A DNA stretch of 64,000 bases, taken from positions 248,001-312,000 of the forward strand of contig JAUQWZ010000006.1 in the NCBI GenBank assembly GCA_030834905.1, in the 5' to 3' direction. The stretch is from Aggregatilineales bacterium. GTDB taxonomy: Bacteria > Chloroflexota > Anaerolineae > Aggregatilineales > Phototrophicaceae. Below, in pieces: positions 1 through 8,908 of the stretch. Position numbers and translations under genes: made by a program. The notes beneath the pieces are model-generated. The model was not told where the DNA came from. It did no database searches and was given only the letters and a program-made list of their open reading frames with translations. Numbering within the stretch: position 1 is the stretch's first letter; the number at the start of each line of letters is the position of its first letter.

Positions 1-2
1 CA

Positions 3-647
3 TGGGGCGTGATGGCGCTAGTCTTTGCGCGCGAGCCGATTCCCGCCGCCAGCATCCAACCCCGCAGCACCGACTCCGGCGGCAGCCGGCTGTCGCGCAG
101 CTACTGGTTTTACTGGGTGCTGGTCATTCTCGTCGTCTCAATAGAATGGTGTATTATCTTCTGGGGCGCAGATTTCCTGAACAAGGTCGCTGGTTTGAGT
201 CAGGTCACTGCTTCCGGCGCGATGGCGATCTATTTCGCGGCGGTGGTGCTGGGACGCACAGCGGGCAGCCGCCTGGCGCGTTTCATTCCGGTTGGACGCC
301 TGCTGCTGGCGGCGCTGGTGATCGTGCTGCTGGCGTTCCCGGTGTTCTGGCTGGCGCAGAGCGCCGTCTTGAGTCTGATCGGGCTGTTTTTGCTCGGCGT
401 GGGCACCGCCAACCTGTTCCCGCTGACCTTATCGGCAGCGTCGGGCGCTGCCGCCGCGCAGTCAAACAAAGGCAGCGCGCTGGTATCGCTGGCGGCTGGT
501 CTGGCAATTCTGGTGATGCCGCAGCTTCTTGGCTCGGCAGCCGATTTGATCGGCATCTTCAACGCCTTCGGACTGACGGGGCTGCTGACACTCGCCGCTA
601 TCGTCGTCAGTATCGGGGCATCTCGTGTCGCGGCAAAACAGGGGTAA
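3..647 (+). CDS. MFS transporter, C-terminal part (5' end outside window)
   Basis: This is the C-terminal half of a major facilitator superfamily transporter; the frame is open to the left edge, so the start lies outside the window. About 212 residues from the first in-window GTG are visible, with six strongly hydrophobic segments, which fits the second six-helix bundle of an MFS protein. The substrate cannot be read from this part. The stop is 4 bases before an oxidoreductase gene of the Gfo/Idh/MocA family, so the transporter probably feeds a sugar or polyol to that enzyme. The family call is from hydrophobic pattern and the Gly-rich loops between helices; the substrate is inference. Confidence 0.75.
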   Translation, partial: WGVMALVFAREPIPAASIQPRSTDSGGSRLSRSYWFYWVLVILVVSIEWCIIFWGADFLNKVAGLSQVTASGAMAIYFAAVVLGRTAGSRLARFIPVGRLLLAALVIVLLAFPVFWLAQSAVLSLIGLFLLGVGTANLFPLTLSAASGAAAAQSNKGSALVSLAAGLAILVMPQLLGSAADLIGIFNAFGLTGLLTLAAIVVSIGASRVAAKQG

Positions 648-651
648 CCAC

Positions 652-1815
652 ATGGCAGAAAGCACCCTTCGAGTCGGTCTGATCGGCTGTGGCAACGTCG
701 TCAGCTACGGGCATCGTCCGGCGCTGACCTCGCTTCCCGACGTGCGGCTGGTCGCGCTGGCGGACGTCACCGAAGCGCGGCGCAAAATCGGGCAGGAGTG
801 GTTCGGGTTAGCCGACGCGGATATTTACGCCGATTACCGCGCTGTCCTTCAGCGGGATGATGTCGATGTAGTGGTCGTCACCGTCCCACAGCAGTTCCGC
901 CGTGAGATCGTGCTCGGCGCTTTCGCGGCAGGTAAGCACGTCCTCAGCGAGAAGCCGGTTGCCCTGACGCCTGCCATCGCCGCCGAACTCATCACCGCCG
1001 CCGACGCCCGCAGCCTGACCTTCGGCGTGGTTCACAACTATCACTTTTTGCCGGAATACCACCAGATCAAATACCTGCTTGACGCGGGAACGATTGGCGA
1101 CCTGCGCGTGCTAACGATGCACTATCTGGGCGTGATCGATTATCCCGGCGCGCAGGAATATCAGCGCGACTGGCGGCATACGCTGGACGCGGGCGGCGGC
1201 GTGCTGATGGACATGATCCACGCCGTTTATCTGGCGGAATGGCTGTTTGGCGGTCCCGCCGAACAGGTGATGGCGTTCGTGGATGCGCCGACCTATGGCG
1301 AACGCGGAGCGCTGGTGGAAGACCTGGCGCTGGTTCAGATCGCCTACCCGACCGGCTATGCGGCTGTCCATATGGGCTGGGGTCAGGGCGTTGGCGGGGT
1401 GGATGCCAGCGGCAGCGCTGGGCAGCTTCGGATGCGCTATCATCAATATCAGACCAGCGGCTTCAACCGTCCCGCCGAACTGTACACGGTCAGAGACTGG
1501 GAGCGCGTCGATCACCCGCTGGACAACCTGCCCGAACACATGCAGAACATCGGGCGATCCTTCACCCGGCTGTGGGCAGATTTCCGCGACGCTGTCCGCG
1601 AGAAGCGCCCGCCGGTAGCGCCCGCCCGCGCCGCCAAACGCGCGCTGGAAGTAGCGCTGGCGGCGTATCTGTCCGGTGTCACCGGGCGCGTCGTCAGCCT
1701 GCCGCTGTCCGCCGAACATCCGGTTTACCAGCAGGGAATCTATGGGCTGCGTCAGGTTGAGGTTTGGAACGAAAGCCGCGCCGGGCGCGCCGGAATCTTT
1801 GGATTGAGAGAGTAG
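652..1815 (+). CDS. Gfo/Idh/MocA family oxidoreductase
   Basis: NAD(P)-dependent sugar or inositol dehydrogenase-like protein of 387 residues. The N-terminus has the Rossmann dinucleotide fold (VGLIGCGNV), and the family's EKP motif (SEKPVALT), which carries the catalytic lysine, is present about 100 residues in. The C-terminal half is the alpha/beta substrate domain. I chose the ATG at 652 because the upstream in-frame ATG at 625 lies inside the transporter gene. It sits 4 bases after the MFS gene and 3 bases before an FRG-domain gene, so the three are probably one transcript. The exact sugar substrate is unknown. Confidence 0.9.
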   Translation: MAESTLRVGLIGCGNVVSYGHRPALTSLPDVRLVALADVTEARRKIGQEWFGLADADIYADYRAVLQRDDVDVVVVTVPQQFRREIVLGAFAAGKHVLSEKPVALTPAIAAELITAADARSLTFGVVHNYHFLPEYHQIKYLLDAGTIGDLRVLTMHYLGVIDYPGAQEYQRDWRHTLDAGGGVLMDMIHAVYLAEWLFGGPAEQVMAFVDAPTYGERGALVEDLALVQIAYPTGYAAVHMGWGQGVGGVDASGSAGQLRMRYHQYQTSGFNRPAELYTVRDWERVDHPLDNLPEHMQNIGRSFTRLWADFRDAVREKRPPVAPARAAKRALEVALAAYLSGVTGRVVSLPLSAEHPVYQQGIYGLRQVEVWNESRAGRAGIFGLRE

Positions 1816-1818
1816 GAA

Positions 1819-2658
1819 ATGCCAATCGAAGAAAAATTCATTACCACCTGGGAGGCGCTGAATCAGGAACTGCGCCGCGATGCTTTCGATCCCGCCATCA
1901 GCCGATTTCGCTACCGCGATGTCTTTCGCGGTCACGCCGACGCGCGCAACTATCACATCATGAGCAGCCTGCTGGAGCTGGAACACCGGCTGGACAAAGT
2001 CCGCGATATCGAAAAATACATCCTGCGCTCGTTCGTCAAATATGCTCATACCGAAGCGACGGCGAGCAGTACATCGCTGTGGCACTGGATGTCGCTGGCG
2101 CAGCATCACGGGCTGCCAACGCGCCTGATCGACTGGACGTATTCGCCCTACGTGGCGCTGCACTTCGCGGTGGGCGCGCTGCCCGATACCAGCACCGACG
2201 CCGTGCTGTGGCGCGTCAGCTTTTACAAAGTCCACGAGACGCTGCCCAAACCGCTGAAGACCGAGCTTACCTCTGAAGGCTTCAACCTGTTCTCGGTCGA
2301 AAATCTCGATAACGTCGCCCAGACGCTGCCGGAATTTGACCGGCTCTCGCGCGATACCTTTGCTCTGTTCTTCGAGCCGCCGTCGCTGGATCAGCGTATC
2401 GTCAACCAGTATGCGCTGTTCTCGGTGATGTCCGACCCAACCATCACTTTCGACTCGTGGCTGGAACAGCTTCCCGATACCTACACCCGGATTCGCATCC
2501 CCGGCGCGCTGAAATGGGAAATCCGTGACCGGCTCGATTCGTTCAACATCACCGAGCGCGTGCTTTTCCCCGGACTCGACGGCTTGAGCATCTGGCTGAA
2601 GCGCTGGTACAGCCCCAGCCGCATCAGCCGCAGCGAGGAATTCGAGGGGGAATTGTAG
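1819..2658 (+). CDS. FRG-domain protein
   Basis: A 279-residue protein with an FRG domain: the motif pair VFRGHAD near residue 35 and QHHGLPTRLIDWT near residue 100 followed by SPYVALHFA is the family signature. FRG domains (named for the F/Y-R-G motif) have no agreed biochemical activity. They occur alone and in phage- and defence-linked proteins. Here the domain is stand-alone, with no signal peptide or membrane segment. The gene starts 3 bases after the oxidoreductase stop, so it is probably translated from the same mRNA, which is an odd pairing. Family membership is confident; function is unknown. Confidence 0.85.
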   Translation: MPIEEKFITTWEALNQELRRDAFDPAISRFRYRDVFRGHADARNYHIMSSLLELEHRLDKVRDIEKYILRSFVKYAHTEATASSTSLWHWMSLAQHHGLPTRLIDWTYSPYVALHFAVGALPDTSTDAVLWRVSFYKVHETLPKPLKTELTSEGFNLFSVENLDNVAQTLPEFDRLSRDTFALFFEPPSLDQRIVNQYALFSVMSDPTITFDSWLEQLPDTYTRIRIPGALKWEIRDRLDSFNITERVLFPGLDGLSIWLKRWYSPSRISRSEEFEGEL

Positions 2659-2671
2659 GGACGCGACACTA

Positions 2672-2728
2672 ACATTCGAAGAATGTACGTATCTGAAAAC
2701 AGACAGCGGACACCACAATGTGGTGTCC
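2672..2728. repeat. Two palindromes between convergent genes
   Basis: Two inverted repeats lie between the convergent FRG and lipoprotein genes. The first has 6-base arms (ACATTC/GAATGT, loop GAA, 2672-2686). The second has perfect 10-base arms around a single A (GGACACCACA at 2708-2717, TGTGGTGTCC at 2719-2728). The second resembles the palindrome family seen elsewhere in the window. It may act as a bidirectional terminator, although no T-tract follows on either strand. Confidence 0.6.
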
Positions 2729-2750
2729 CTGCGATCCCGTCATAGCCTCG

Positions 2751-3413
2751 TTATGCCCCCGCGCCGGTCACACCGCCCACTATCTGGAAGACGGCGCGGG
2801 CGTAAGGCACCAGCGGATCGCCAGCGGTGCTGCTGAAGCGCGGCACCGAAATGCGGATAAACAGGGTGTCGCCGACAAAAATCGCGTCCGCGCCGTAAGT
2901 GCCGCCGCCAAAAGCGTTGGGCTGCGGGAAATTGTCGCGGGTCTGGGAATTCTCCAGCGTCCGCAGCCGCCCCCGGATCAGATCGTAGTATGCCTGCGCC
3001 GCTTCCGGCGTCTCGAATACGCCAAAGGTGAGTTCAGCCGCGCCGCCGCCGCGCTCGGCAAAGTACAGGCGCGCGGTTTGCCCGCCGTCCACGTCCTGAT
3101 AAACGATGCGCTCGCCGCTGACTTCGTCGGCGGTGCGCCCCCACTGAATTGAACCAGCGTTGAGGCGGTCGGGTACTGCCGCGATGATCTGCTCCAGCAG
3201 CCCGCCGCCTTCGTCCGTCGCTTCGGCTTCCACCGTGGCTTCACTCGTGTCTGAAGCGGTCGCGTTGGGGTCAGTCGTCGCCGTTGGGCGGGGTGTAGAG
3301 GTCGGCGGCGGCGTGAAGGTTGGCGTCGCCGTCGGGGTCATATCAAGGTCTTCGGGGGCGCAGGCTGCCAGAACCAGCAGCACCATCAGCAGTGTGATCT
3401 TCAACAGACGCAT
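2751..3413 (-). CDS. Lipoprotein of unknown function
   Basis: A 220-residue predicted lipoprotein. The N-terminus is a signal peptide ending in a lipobox (LAAC, Cys18), followed by a Thr/Pro-rich linker (residues about 24-50) of the kind that tethers exported domains in this genome. The remaining ~150 residues form one domain that I do not recognise. It lies 22 bases downstream of the sugar ABC ATPase gene on the same strand, so it is probably the last gene of that operon and may be a surface-exposed accessory. No catalytic motif is visible. Confidence 0.75.
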   Translation of the reverse strand: MRLLKITLLMVLLVLAACAPEDLDMTPTATPTFTPPPTSTPRPTATTDPNATASDTSEATVEAEATDEGGGLLEQIIAAVPDRLNAGSIQWGRTADEVSGERIVYQDVDGGQTARLYFAERGGGAAELTFGVFETPEAAQAYYDLIRGRLRTLENSQTRDNFPQPNAFGGGTYGADAIFVGDTLFIRISVPRFSSTAGDPLVPYARAVFQIVGGVTGAGA

Positions 3414-3435
3414 TATAGCTCCTATGGCGTGAGAA

Positions 3436-4227
3436 TCAGTCCGCGTCAGCGGGCACGAGGCGCAGGCGCTCCGGCACTGCGCCGGTCATGACCATCTGCG
3501 CCACTTCGATCTCGCTCACTTCTTCTTTGTAGAAATCACCGATCTTGCGCCCGCCGCGGATGATGGTGAACCGGTCGGCGACTTCATGCACATGGGCGAT
3601 ATTATGGGTGATAAAAATGACCGACAGTCCGCGTTCTTTGGCGCGGCGGGTGTAATTGAGCACTTCGCCAGTTTGCTTGACCGACAGCGCCGAGGTCGGC
3701 TCGTCGAGGATCAGCAGCTTCTTGCCAAAGTAAACCGCCCGCCCAATCGCAATCGACTGGCGCTCGCCGCCCGAAAGCGAGCCAACCGGCTCGTCGGCGC
3801 TGCGGATGCGGATGCCGATATCCAGCAGCGCGTCGCGCGCCCTGTCGGACATCTCGCGGTGATTTAGAACGCGCACCGGTCCGTAGTTTCGCGCCAGCTC
3901 CTGCCCCAGCCAGAAATTGCGGGCGATGCTCATCAGCGGCACCAGCGCCAGATCCTGATAGACCGTTTCAATGCCCAGTTCGCGCGCTTCGTGCGGCGAA
4001 TTGATGTGAACGGGCTTGCCCTCAAACTCGATTTCGCCGTAAGTGGGTGTATGCACCCCGGTCAGAATCTTGATCAGCGTGCTTTTGCCAGCGCCGTTAT
4101 CGCCCAGCAAGCCGACGATTTCCTGACGGTCTACGTGGAAATCGACGCCGCGCAGCGCTTCGACGCTGCCAAACGTCTTGACAATGCCGCGCATATCAAC
4201 CAGTGGAGTTTCGCTTCGGGTCGCCAT
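3436..4227 (-). CDS. Sugar ABC transporter ATP-binding protein
   Basis: Single-domain ABC ATPase of 263 residues that powers sugar uptake at the cytoplasmic face of the membrane. Walker A is GDNGAGKST, the signature is SLSGGERQS, Walker B ends LLILDEPTSAL, and the switch histidine is in FITHN. Unlike RbsA or XylG, which have two fused nucleotide-binding domains (~500 residues), this protein has one, like FrcA. It starts 3 bases after the permease stop, so the two are translationally coupled. With the divergent xylose isomerase gene nearby, a pentose is the likely cargo; that is inference. Confidence 0.9.
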   Translation of the reverse strand: MATRSETPLVDMRGIVKTFGSVEALRGVDFHVDRQEIVGLLGDNGAGKSTLIKILTGVHTPTYGEIEFEGKPVHINSPHEARELGIETVYQDLALVPLMSIARNFWLGQELARNYGPVRVLNHREMSDRARDALLDIGIRIRSADEPVGSLSGGERQSIAIGRAVYFGKKLLILDEPTSALSVKQTGEVLNYTRRAKERGLSVIFITHNIAHVHEVADRFTIIRGGRKIGDFYKEEVSEIEVAQMVMTGAVPERLRLVPADAD

Positions 4228-4230
4228 TGT

Positions 4231-6288
4231 TTACGTCCTCACTCGCTGTACGGCGCGGTTGATGACGACGGCGATGATGATGATGACGCCGATCACGCCG
4301 AAGAATACGCGCGGGTCCATCCCAACCAGCACCAACCCGGTTTGCAGCATCCCGAAGATCAGAACGCCCAGGAACGCGCCGATGATGCTGCCGTAGCCGC
4401 CTTCGAGCAGGGTGCCGCCGATGACTGCCGCCGCGATCACCTCAAGCTCAAGCCCATCGCCCAGATTGGCGTTGACGCTGCCGACGCGGGCGACGTAGGT
4501 AATACCAGCGACTCCGGCAAGCCCCGCCGACAGCATAAAATTAGTCACTTTGATGCGGTTGGCGCTGATACCCTGCGCCCGCGCCGCGCCCGGATTGCCG
4601 CCAACGGCGAAGGTGTAGCTGCCGTATGGCGTATTCATCAGGATGAACTGGAACACAAATACCAGCAGGAACCACCAGAAGATGCCGGTTCGGAAGTTCA
4701 CGCTCGGATCAATCGGACCAGCAAATGGCAGCGACGCCACCCGCCCGTTGGCAAGGCTGAAGAAGCTCACGTCCAGCAGCGTACTACCCTGCCCTATCAT
4801 GCTGACGATGCCCACGCCGATCAGGTAGAGCAGCGCCACCGCCGCGACCACTGTGAACACCAGCCGCAGCGTCAGCCAGACGATCATCAGGTCGCGGAAA
4901 TCGCTGGTATCCTGCTGGAAATTCGCCAGACGCTCGCGCAGCCGCCGGTACAGGCGCGGCGCGGTGGCATACGCCAGCAGAACGATCAACAGCGCCAGCA
5001 GCGCCAGCCCGGCGGCAAGCACCAGCGGGTGCAGGCTGATCATCGGTTCGGGCAGGCGGTAATCGGCGTAGCGAATGATGCGCCCGTCCGGGATGATGAC
5101 CAGCGGGATGGCGCGATACGCCAGCAGCGTGCCTAAGGTGACGATAAATGAGGGTATACCGGTGCGGATACGGATAATGCCGTTGATGAAACCCAGCAGC
5201 GCCGCGAAAGCCAGCGATACCAGCGCCGCCGGAATAGCCGCCAGCGGCGGCAGCCCCAGCACGCCTTCGGTCATCGCCAGCACAAACACCAGCGCGCTGG
5301 CGCCGTAAATCGAGCCGACCGAGAGATCGAACTCGCCCGAAATCATCAGCAGGGTGATGCCGATGGCGATAATGCCGTTGGAGATGTTGGTCGAAAGCGC
5401 CCCGGCAAGCGCGCGGGGTTCGAAGAACAGCGGGGTGGCAATCGTGAAGCCCACCAGTATAGCGATAAAGCCAATAATCGCGCCCGCGCCGGGTGTCTGC
5501 GCCAGCCGGTTTCGCACCGACTGCCCAGCGGTCAGGTCAACGTGAATGGTCAGAAAGCGGTAGACCGCCAGACTCGAAAGGAAAATGAGCAAGCCGGGCG
5601 CGGTGATCTCCTGAACGCCGGGCAGATTATCCAGCAGCGAGCCGCCGCGAGGGATGACGCGGTAGATATTCATCAGCCCCGCCAGAAACAGCGTCATGCC
5701 GATCAACGCCGTGATCAGCACCGTCCACTGCGACCACGCCCAGGCGCGGCGGTCGCGTTTGAACATGCCCCAGGCGGTGCGCAGGTTTGCCAGCGCCCAT
5801 AACCCGGCGGCAATCACAACAAACCACTCCAGCGAGTTGAGGTTATGGCGGCTGATATTGGCGCGTTCGCCCAAAGGCAGCCAGCCGGTCAGCACCTGCT
5901 CGCCAATCACCAGGCTGATCAGCCCGATCACCAGCAGCAGCGCAATCGACACCATGACGCCGGGGGCAATATGGGTAGTCCGCCCCTCAAAATAGTCGGT
6001 CATGTTGGGCAGGCTTGGCTGGCGGATAAATCCCCACGCCGTCCGCAGCGCCACCAGCCCCCAGACGACGCAGCCAAAGATGACGATCAGTTCTATCGGG
6101 TTGAGGTTGCGGCGGCTGATATTGGCGCGTTCGCCCAGCGCCAGCCACCCTGTTGCCACCTGTTCGGCGACAATCAGGCTGGCGATTCCGACGATCACCA
6201 GCAGTATCGTGGTCAAATTTAACTGTGACGATTTTTGCTGGCGTCCGGCAGCGCGCGCAGCCAGCGGCGACGTTGAGGCTCTTTCCAT
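4231..6288 (-). CDS. Sugar ABC transporter permease with duplicated N-terminal module
   Basis: Membrane component of the sugar importer, 685 residues against ~330-400 for usual RbsC/XylH-type permeases. The C-terminal two thirds is the BPD_transp_2 fold, with the GEFDLSVGS motif near residue 315 and GGTLLEGGYGS near residue 635. The N-terminal ~180 residues hold two copies of a membrane module 88 residues apart (TGWLALGERANIS at 46-58 and TGWLPLGERANIS at 134-146). A further hydrophobic region then leads into the permease. The gene sits between those for the binding protein and the ATPase. The function of the extra N-terminus is unknown. Confidence 0.88.
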   Translation of the reverse strand: MERASTSPLAARAAGRQQKSSQLNLTTILLVIVGIASLIVAEQVATGWLALGERANISRRNLNPIELIVIFGCVVWGLVALRTAWGFIRQPSLPNMTDYFEGRTTHIAPGVMVSIALLLVIGLISLVIGEQVLTGWLPLGERANISRHNLNSLEWFVVIAAGLWALANLRTAWGMFKRDRRAWAWSQWTVLITALIGMTLFLAGLMNIYRVIPRGGSLLDNLPGVQEITAPGLLIFLSSLAVYRFLTIHVDLTAGQSVRNRLAQTPGAGAIIGFIAILVGFTIATPLFFEPRALAGALSTNISNGIIAIGITLLMISGEFDLSVGSIYGASALVFVLAMTEGVLGLPPLAAIPAALVSLAFAALLGFINGIIRIRTGIPSFIVTLGTLLAYRAIPLVIIPDGRIIRYADYRLPEPMISLHPLVLAAGLALLALLIVLLAYATAPRLYRRLRERLANFQQDTSDFRDLMIVWLTLRLVFTVVAAVALLYLIGVGIVSMIGQGSTLLDVSFFSLANGRVASLPFAGPIDPSVNFRTGIFWWFLLVFVFQFILMNTPYGSYTFAVGGNPGAARAQGISANRIKVTNFMLSAGLAGVAGITYVARVGSVNANLGDGLELEVIAAAVIGGTLLEGGYGSIIGAFLGVLIFGMLQTGLVLVGMDPRVFFGVIGVIIIIAVVINRAVQRVRT

Positions 6289-6332
6289 TTACAAGCCCTC
6301 AATAACTTCTGGAAAAATCTATTTGGTCAGTT

Positions 6333-6357
6333 GTAGGGGCGCAAGCTGCGCCCCTAC
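6333..6357. repeat. Palindrome of the GTAGGGGCG family
   Basis: Perfect 11-base arms (GTAGGGGCGCA at 6333-6343, TGCGCCCCTAC at 6347-6357) with loop AGC lie in the gap between the binding-protein and permease genes. Similar GTAGGGGCG palindromes occur at several other places here. Inside an operon it could stabilise the upstream message or give partial termination, leaving more binding protein than permease; that role is inference. Confidence 0.7.
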
Positions 6358-6394
6358 TTCATATCGTAAAGACGTTGCCTCGCAACAACCGAGA

Positions 6395-7384
6395 CTAACG
6401 ATAGCCGCCAGCGGTCAGTTCGATGATCGCTTCGACGTTGCCCAGATCGATGACGCCGGGACCGGTGAAGATATCGCCGCCGGGCGCAAGCTCAAACTGG
6501 CTGTTCAGATACAGCCACATGATCGTCTGGAAGCCCTGCAGGTACGGCTGCTGGTCAATCGTCTGGAGCAGGTTGCCGTCCTGAATCATCTGGTAGATTT
6601 CAGCGCTGGTATCGTGGCTGGTCGCATAAAGCTCGCCTGCCGCGCGTCCCGATTCCTGAATGTACAGATTCAAGCCCGAGGATGGCTGCGGACCCAGCAT
6701 GAAGATGGCGTTGGTATCGGCGTTTGCCGCGAAGAAGTCGCTCAGAATACCGGCGGTTTCCTCAGGGTTGTTGGTGATGTTCAGCCGCTGAATCGGCACG
6801 CCCATTTCGTCAAAGACACTCTCGACACCCGCGCAGCGCGCCTCAAGACCGCTGTGCCCCTGCTCCTGAATGGTGCAAACGCCGCCGGTCACTTCCGCGC
6901 CGTCCGCGGCAGCCTCAGCGAACACGCGGCGGGCATTGCTGACGCCGCCGGTGAACTCGTTCGCGCCAACGTAGAACAGCGTTGGCAGCGCGCCTTCCAG
7001 ACCAGCGTTCGGGTCAGCCGTATTGAAGACGATCACGGGAATGCCCAACTCTGCCGCGCGCTCAACACCGCTGCGAATCACCTCAGGATCGGGGACAGTC
7101 GTGCCAACGCCGTCAGGATTGAGCGCCAGCGCGGCGTCCCACCAGCCCGCCATCTGCTCCAGCCCATAATCCGGCTCAGACAGCCACTGACACTCGGCGC
7201 CGAGCAGCGCGCAAGCATCTTCCTGCCCCTTCATCACCACAATCCAGAACGGATTGCTGGCGCCGCCGTGGCTGACCATGGCAAAGGTCAGTCCGTCGTC
7301 CTGCGCGCCGACGACCCCTAAACTAACTACGAAGATACCTAAAATGAGTAATGCTACGGGGAGAAGCCGGGTAATACGTTTCAT
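6395..7384 (-). CDS. Sugar ABC transporter substrate-binding protein
   Basis: Exported binding protein of 329 residues, type I periplasmic-binding fold (ribose/xylose/fructose group). A signal peptide spans about residues 1-27 with cleavage near VVGAQ. Then comes FAMVSHGGASNPFW, the usual first strand and ligand loop, and DTSAEIYQMI near residue 255 as the hinge-side motif. The start ATG has a good ribosome site (AAGGAG, 8 bases upstream). It is the first gene of the importer operon and is divergent from xylose isomerase, which argues for xylose or another pentose as ligand. Ligand identity is not proven by sequence. Confidence 0.9.
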   Translation of the reverse strand: MKRITRLLPVALLILGIFVVSLGVVGAQDDGLTFAMVSHGGASNPFWIVVMKGQEDACALLGAECQWLSEPDYGLEQMAGWWDAALALNPDGVGTTVPDPEVIRSGVERAAELGIPVIVFNTADPNAGLEGALPTLFYVGANEFTGGVSNARRVFAEAAADGAEVTGGVCTIQEQGHSGLEARCAGVESVFDEMGVPIQRLNITNNPEETAGILSDFFAANADTNAIFMLGPQPSSGLNLYIQESGRAAGELYATSHDTSAEIYQMIQDGNLLQTIDQQPYLQGFQTIMWLYLNSQFELAPGGDIFTGPGVIDLGNVEAIIELTAGGYR

Positions 7385-7420
7385 ATTTCGCTCCTTAAAC
7401 GCACTATTAGCAATGTGTCC

Positions 7421-7495
7421 CGAGCGCTACGCTCGCTGAGACCAACAAGGGGTATGCCTCGCCGAAAACAAATACCGAGGCATGGTCAAACCATG
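7421..7495. promoter_or_regulatory. Inverted-repeat cluster in the divergent xyl control region
   Basis: Three inverted repeats crowd the 240-base gap between the importer operon and xylose isomerase. They are CGAGCG/CGCTCG (7421-7435, loop CTA), ATGCCTCG/CGAGGCAT (7454-7483, 14-base loop) and CATGGT/ACCATG (7481-7495, loop CAA). The last is operator-like in size. They are good candidates for binding of a sugar-responsive repressor shared by both operons. No regulator gene is adjacent. Confidence 0.5.
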
Positions 7496-7531
7496 TCTTC
7501 AGAATTAACGTATTGAATTTTCGGAAAAGAG

Positions 7532-7559
7532 TTACACCTGAAGGAAGTATGGCTATAAT
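7532..7559 (+). promoter_or_regulatory. Candidate xylA promoter
   Basis: A consensus -10 TATAAT lies at 7554-7559, with a weak -35 (TTACAC, 7532-7537) 16 bases upstream. It is 65 bases ahead of the xylose isomerase start and downstream of the inverted-repeat cluster. The -35 match is poor, so an activator may be needed. Confidence 0.45.
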
Positions 7560-7624
7560 TTCAGGTTCAAAGCAAATATACCCGAATGTGTGTTGCGGCG
7601 CAATATAATCGAAAGGAATTCATA

Positions 7625-8791
7625 ATGCCCACATACGACCCCACCGCCGAACAGAAATTTACCTTTGGTCTGTGGACCGTCGGCAACACCGGACGCGACC
7701 CGTTTGGCGGCCCGGTACGCGATCAACTCTCGCCAGTCGAAATTGTGCGCCTGCTGGGCGAAGTCGGTGCTTACGGCGTTAATTATCACGACAACGACCT
7801 CTACCCCATCGACGCCACCCCCGCAGAAGTCGATCAGATCCTGCGCGATTTCAAACAGGCGCTGCGTGATACCGGCTTGAAAGTGCCGATGGCAACCACC
7901 AACCTGTTTACCGACCCGATCTTCAAAGATGGTGCCTTCACCTCCAATGACGCCCGTGTTCGCGCTTACGCGCTGCAAAAGGTTATCCGTTCGATGGATA
8001 TCGGCGTTGACCTCGGCGCAGCGCTTTACGTCCTCTGGGGCGGTCGTGAAGGCACCGAAACCGACGCCAGCAAGAACCCGCAGGACTCGCTCAAGCGAAT
8101 GCGCGACGCGCTCAACTTTCTGTGCGAGTACATCATCGAACAGGGATACGATCTGCGGCTGGCGCTGGAAGCCAAGCCCAACGAGCCGCGCAGCGATATT
8201 TACCTGCCGACCACCGGCGCGATGCTCGGCTTCATCAATACGCTCGATCACCCGGAAATGGTGGGCGTGAACCCGGAAGTCGCGCACGAACACATGGCGG
8301 GGCTGAACTTCGCCCACGCCGTTGCCCAGGCATGGGACGCGGGCAAGCTGTTCCATATCGACCTGAACGATCAGTTGTTCGGGCGATACGATCAGGATTT
8401 CCGCTTCGGCTCGGTCATGATCAAGCAGAACTTCTTCCTGGTCAAGTTCCTCGAAGACGTTGGCTACTCTGGCAGCCGCCACTACGACGCGCACGCCTAC
8501 CGAACCGAGGATTATGAAGGCGTCAAGGACTTTGCTCGCGGCTGTATGCGAACCTACATGATCCTCCGGGAGAAGGCGCGGCAGTTCAATCAGGATGCCG
8601 AAATTCAGGCGCTCTTGCAGGAGATTCACGCCGACGATGGCGCGCACAGCTATCTCAACGGCGGCTACAGCAGCGACGCGGTCAGCCGCCTCAGGAACGA
8701 GACGTTCGACCGTGTCGGCATCAGCCAGCGCGGGCTGCCTTATGAACGGCTGGATCAACTGACGATGGAACTGCTGCTCGGCGTGCGGTAG
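7625..8791 (+). CDS. xylA: Xylose isomerase
   Basis: Converts D-xylose to D-xylulose (and often D-glucose to D-fructose) in the cytoplasm, using two divalent metal ions. The 388-residue length and N-terminal [15 protein letters not shown] match the short (class I, actinobacterial-type) enzymes. The catalytic His lies in YGVNYHDND, the metal ligands and Lys in ALEAKPNEP, and further metal ligands in NPEVAHEHM and HIDLND. I start at the ATG at 7625, preceded by AAAGGA, not at an upstream in-frame start. It diverges from a sugar ABC importer, so the two form an uptake-plus-catabolism unit. No xylulokinase is adjacent; an FGGY kinase lies about 39 kb away. Confidence 0.96.
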   Translation: MPTYDPTAEQKFTFGLWTVGNTGRDPFGGPVRDQLSPVEIVRLLGEVGAYGVNYHDNDLYPIDATPAEVDQILRDFKQALRDTGLKVPMATTNLFTDPIFKDGAFTSNDARVRAYALQKVIRSMDIGVDLGAALYVLWGGREGTETDASKNPQDSLKRMRDALNFLCEYIIEQGYDLRLALEAKPNEPRSDIYLPTTGAMLGFINTLDHPEMVGVNPEVAHEHMAGLNFAHAVAQAWDAGKLFHIDLNDQLFGRYDQDFRFGSVMIKQNFFLVKFLEDVGYSGSRHYDAHAYRTEDYEGVKDFARGCMRTYMILREKARQFNQDAEIQALLQEIHADDGAHSYLNGGYSSDAVSRLRNETFDRVGISQRGLPYERLDQLTMELLLGVR

Positions 8792-8847
8792 CAAAATCGG
8801 TGTAGAGACTTGTGGACAAGCTGGTTAGAAACCGCCGTATGTTGTAG

Positions 8848-8908
8848 GGACACGATAATATCGTGTCCGCCGCCTGATTGCAGGGAACGGACACGACATG
8901 TCGTGTCC
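8848..8908. repeat. Paired palindromes between convergent genes
   Basis: Two strong palindromes sit between xylA and the convergent small membrane-protein gene. One is GGACACGATA/TATCGTGTCC (8848-8868, single-base centre). The other is a perfect 20-base palindrome at 8889-8908 (GGACACGACA/TGTCGTGTCC). They share the GGACACGA core and are flanked by GTAGGGA/TCCCTAC. They could end transcription from both sides or be a dispersed repeat. Confidence 0.65.

Noticed and set aside
1111..2718. A 535-codon open frame on the minus strand
   Set aside because: It lies opposite the oxidoreductase and FRG genes, is Arg/Gln/His-rich with no recognisable motif, and both plus-strand genes have clear family motifs.
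3436..4227. Calling the sugar importer genes xylFHG outright
   Set aside because: Only adjacency to xylA supports xylose; the ATPase has one nucleotide-binding domain, unlike XylG.
3991..5136. A 381-codon open frame on the plus strand
   Set aside because: It is antisense to the sugar permease and ATPase; its composition (His/Asp/Gln-rich) is typical of a shadow of a GC-rich membrane-protein gene.
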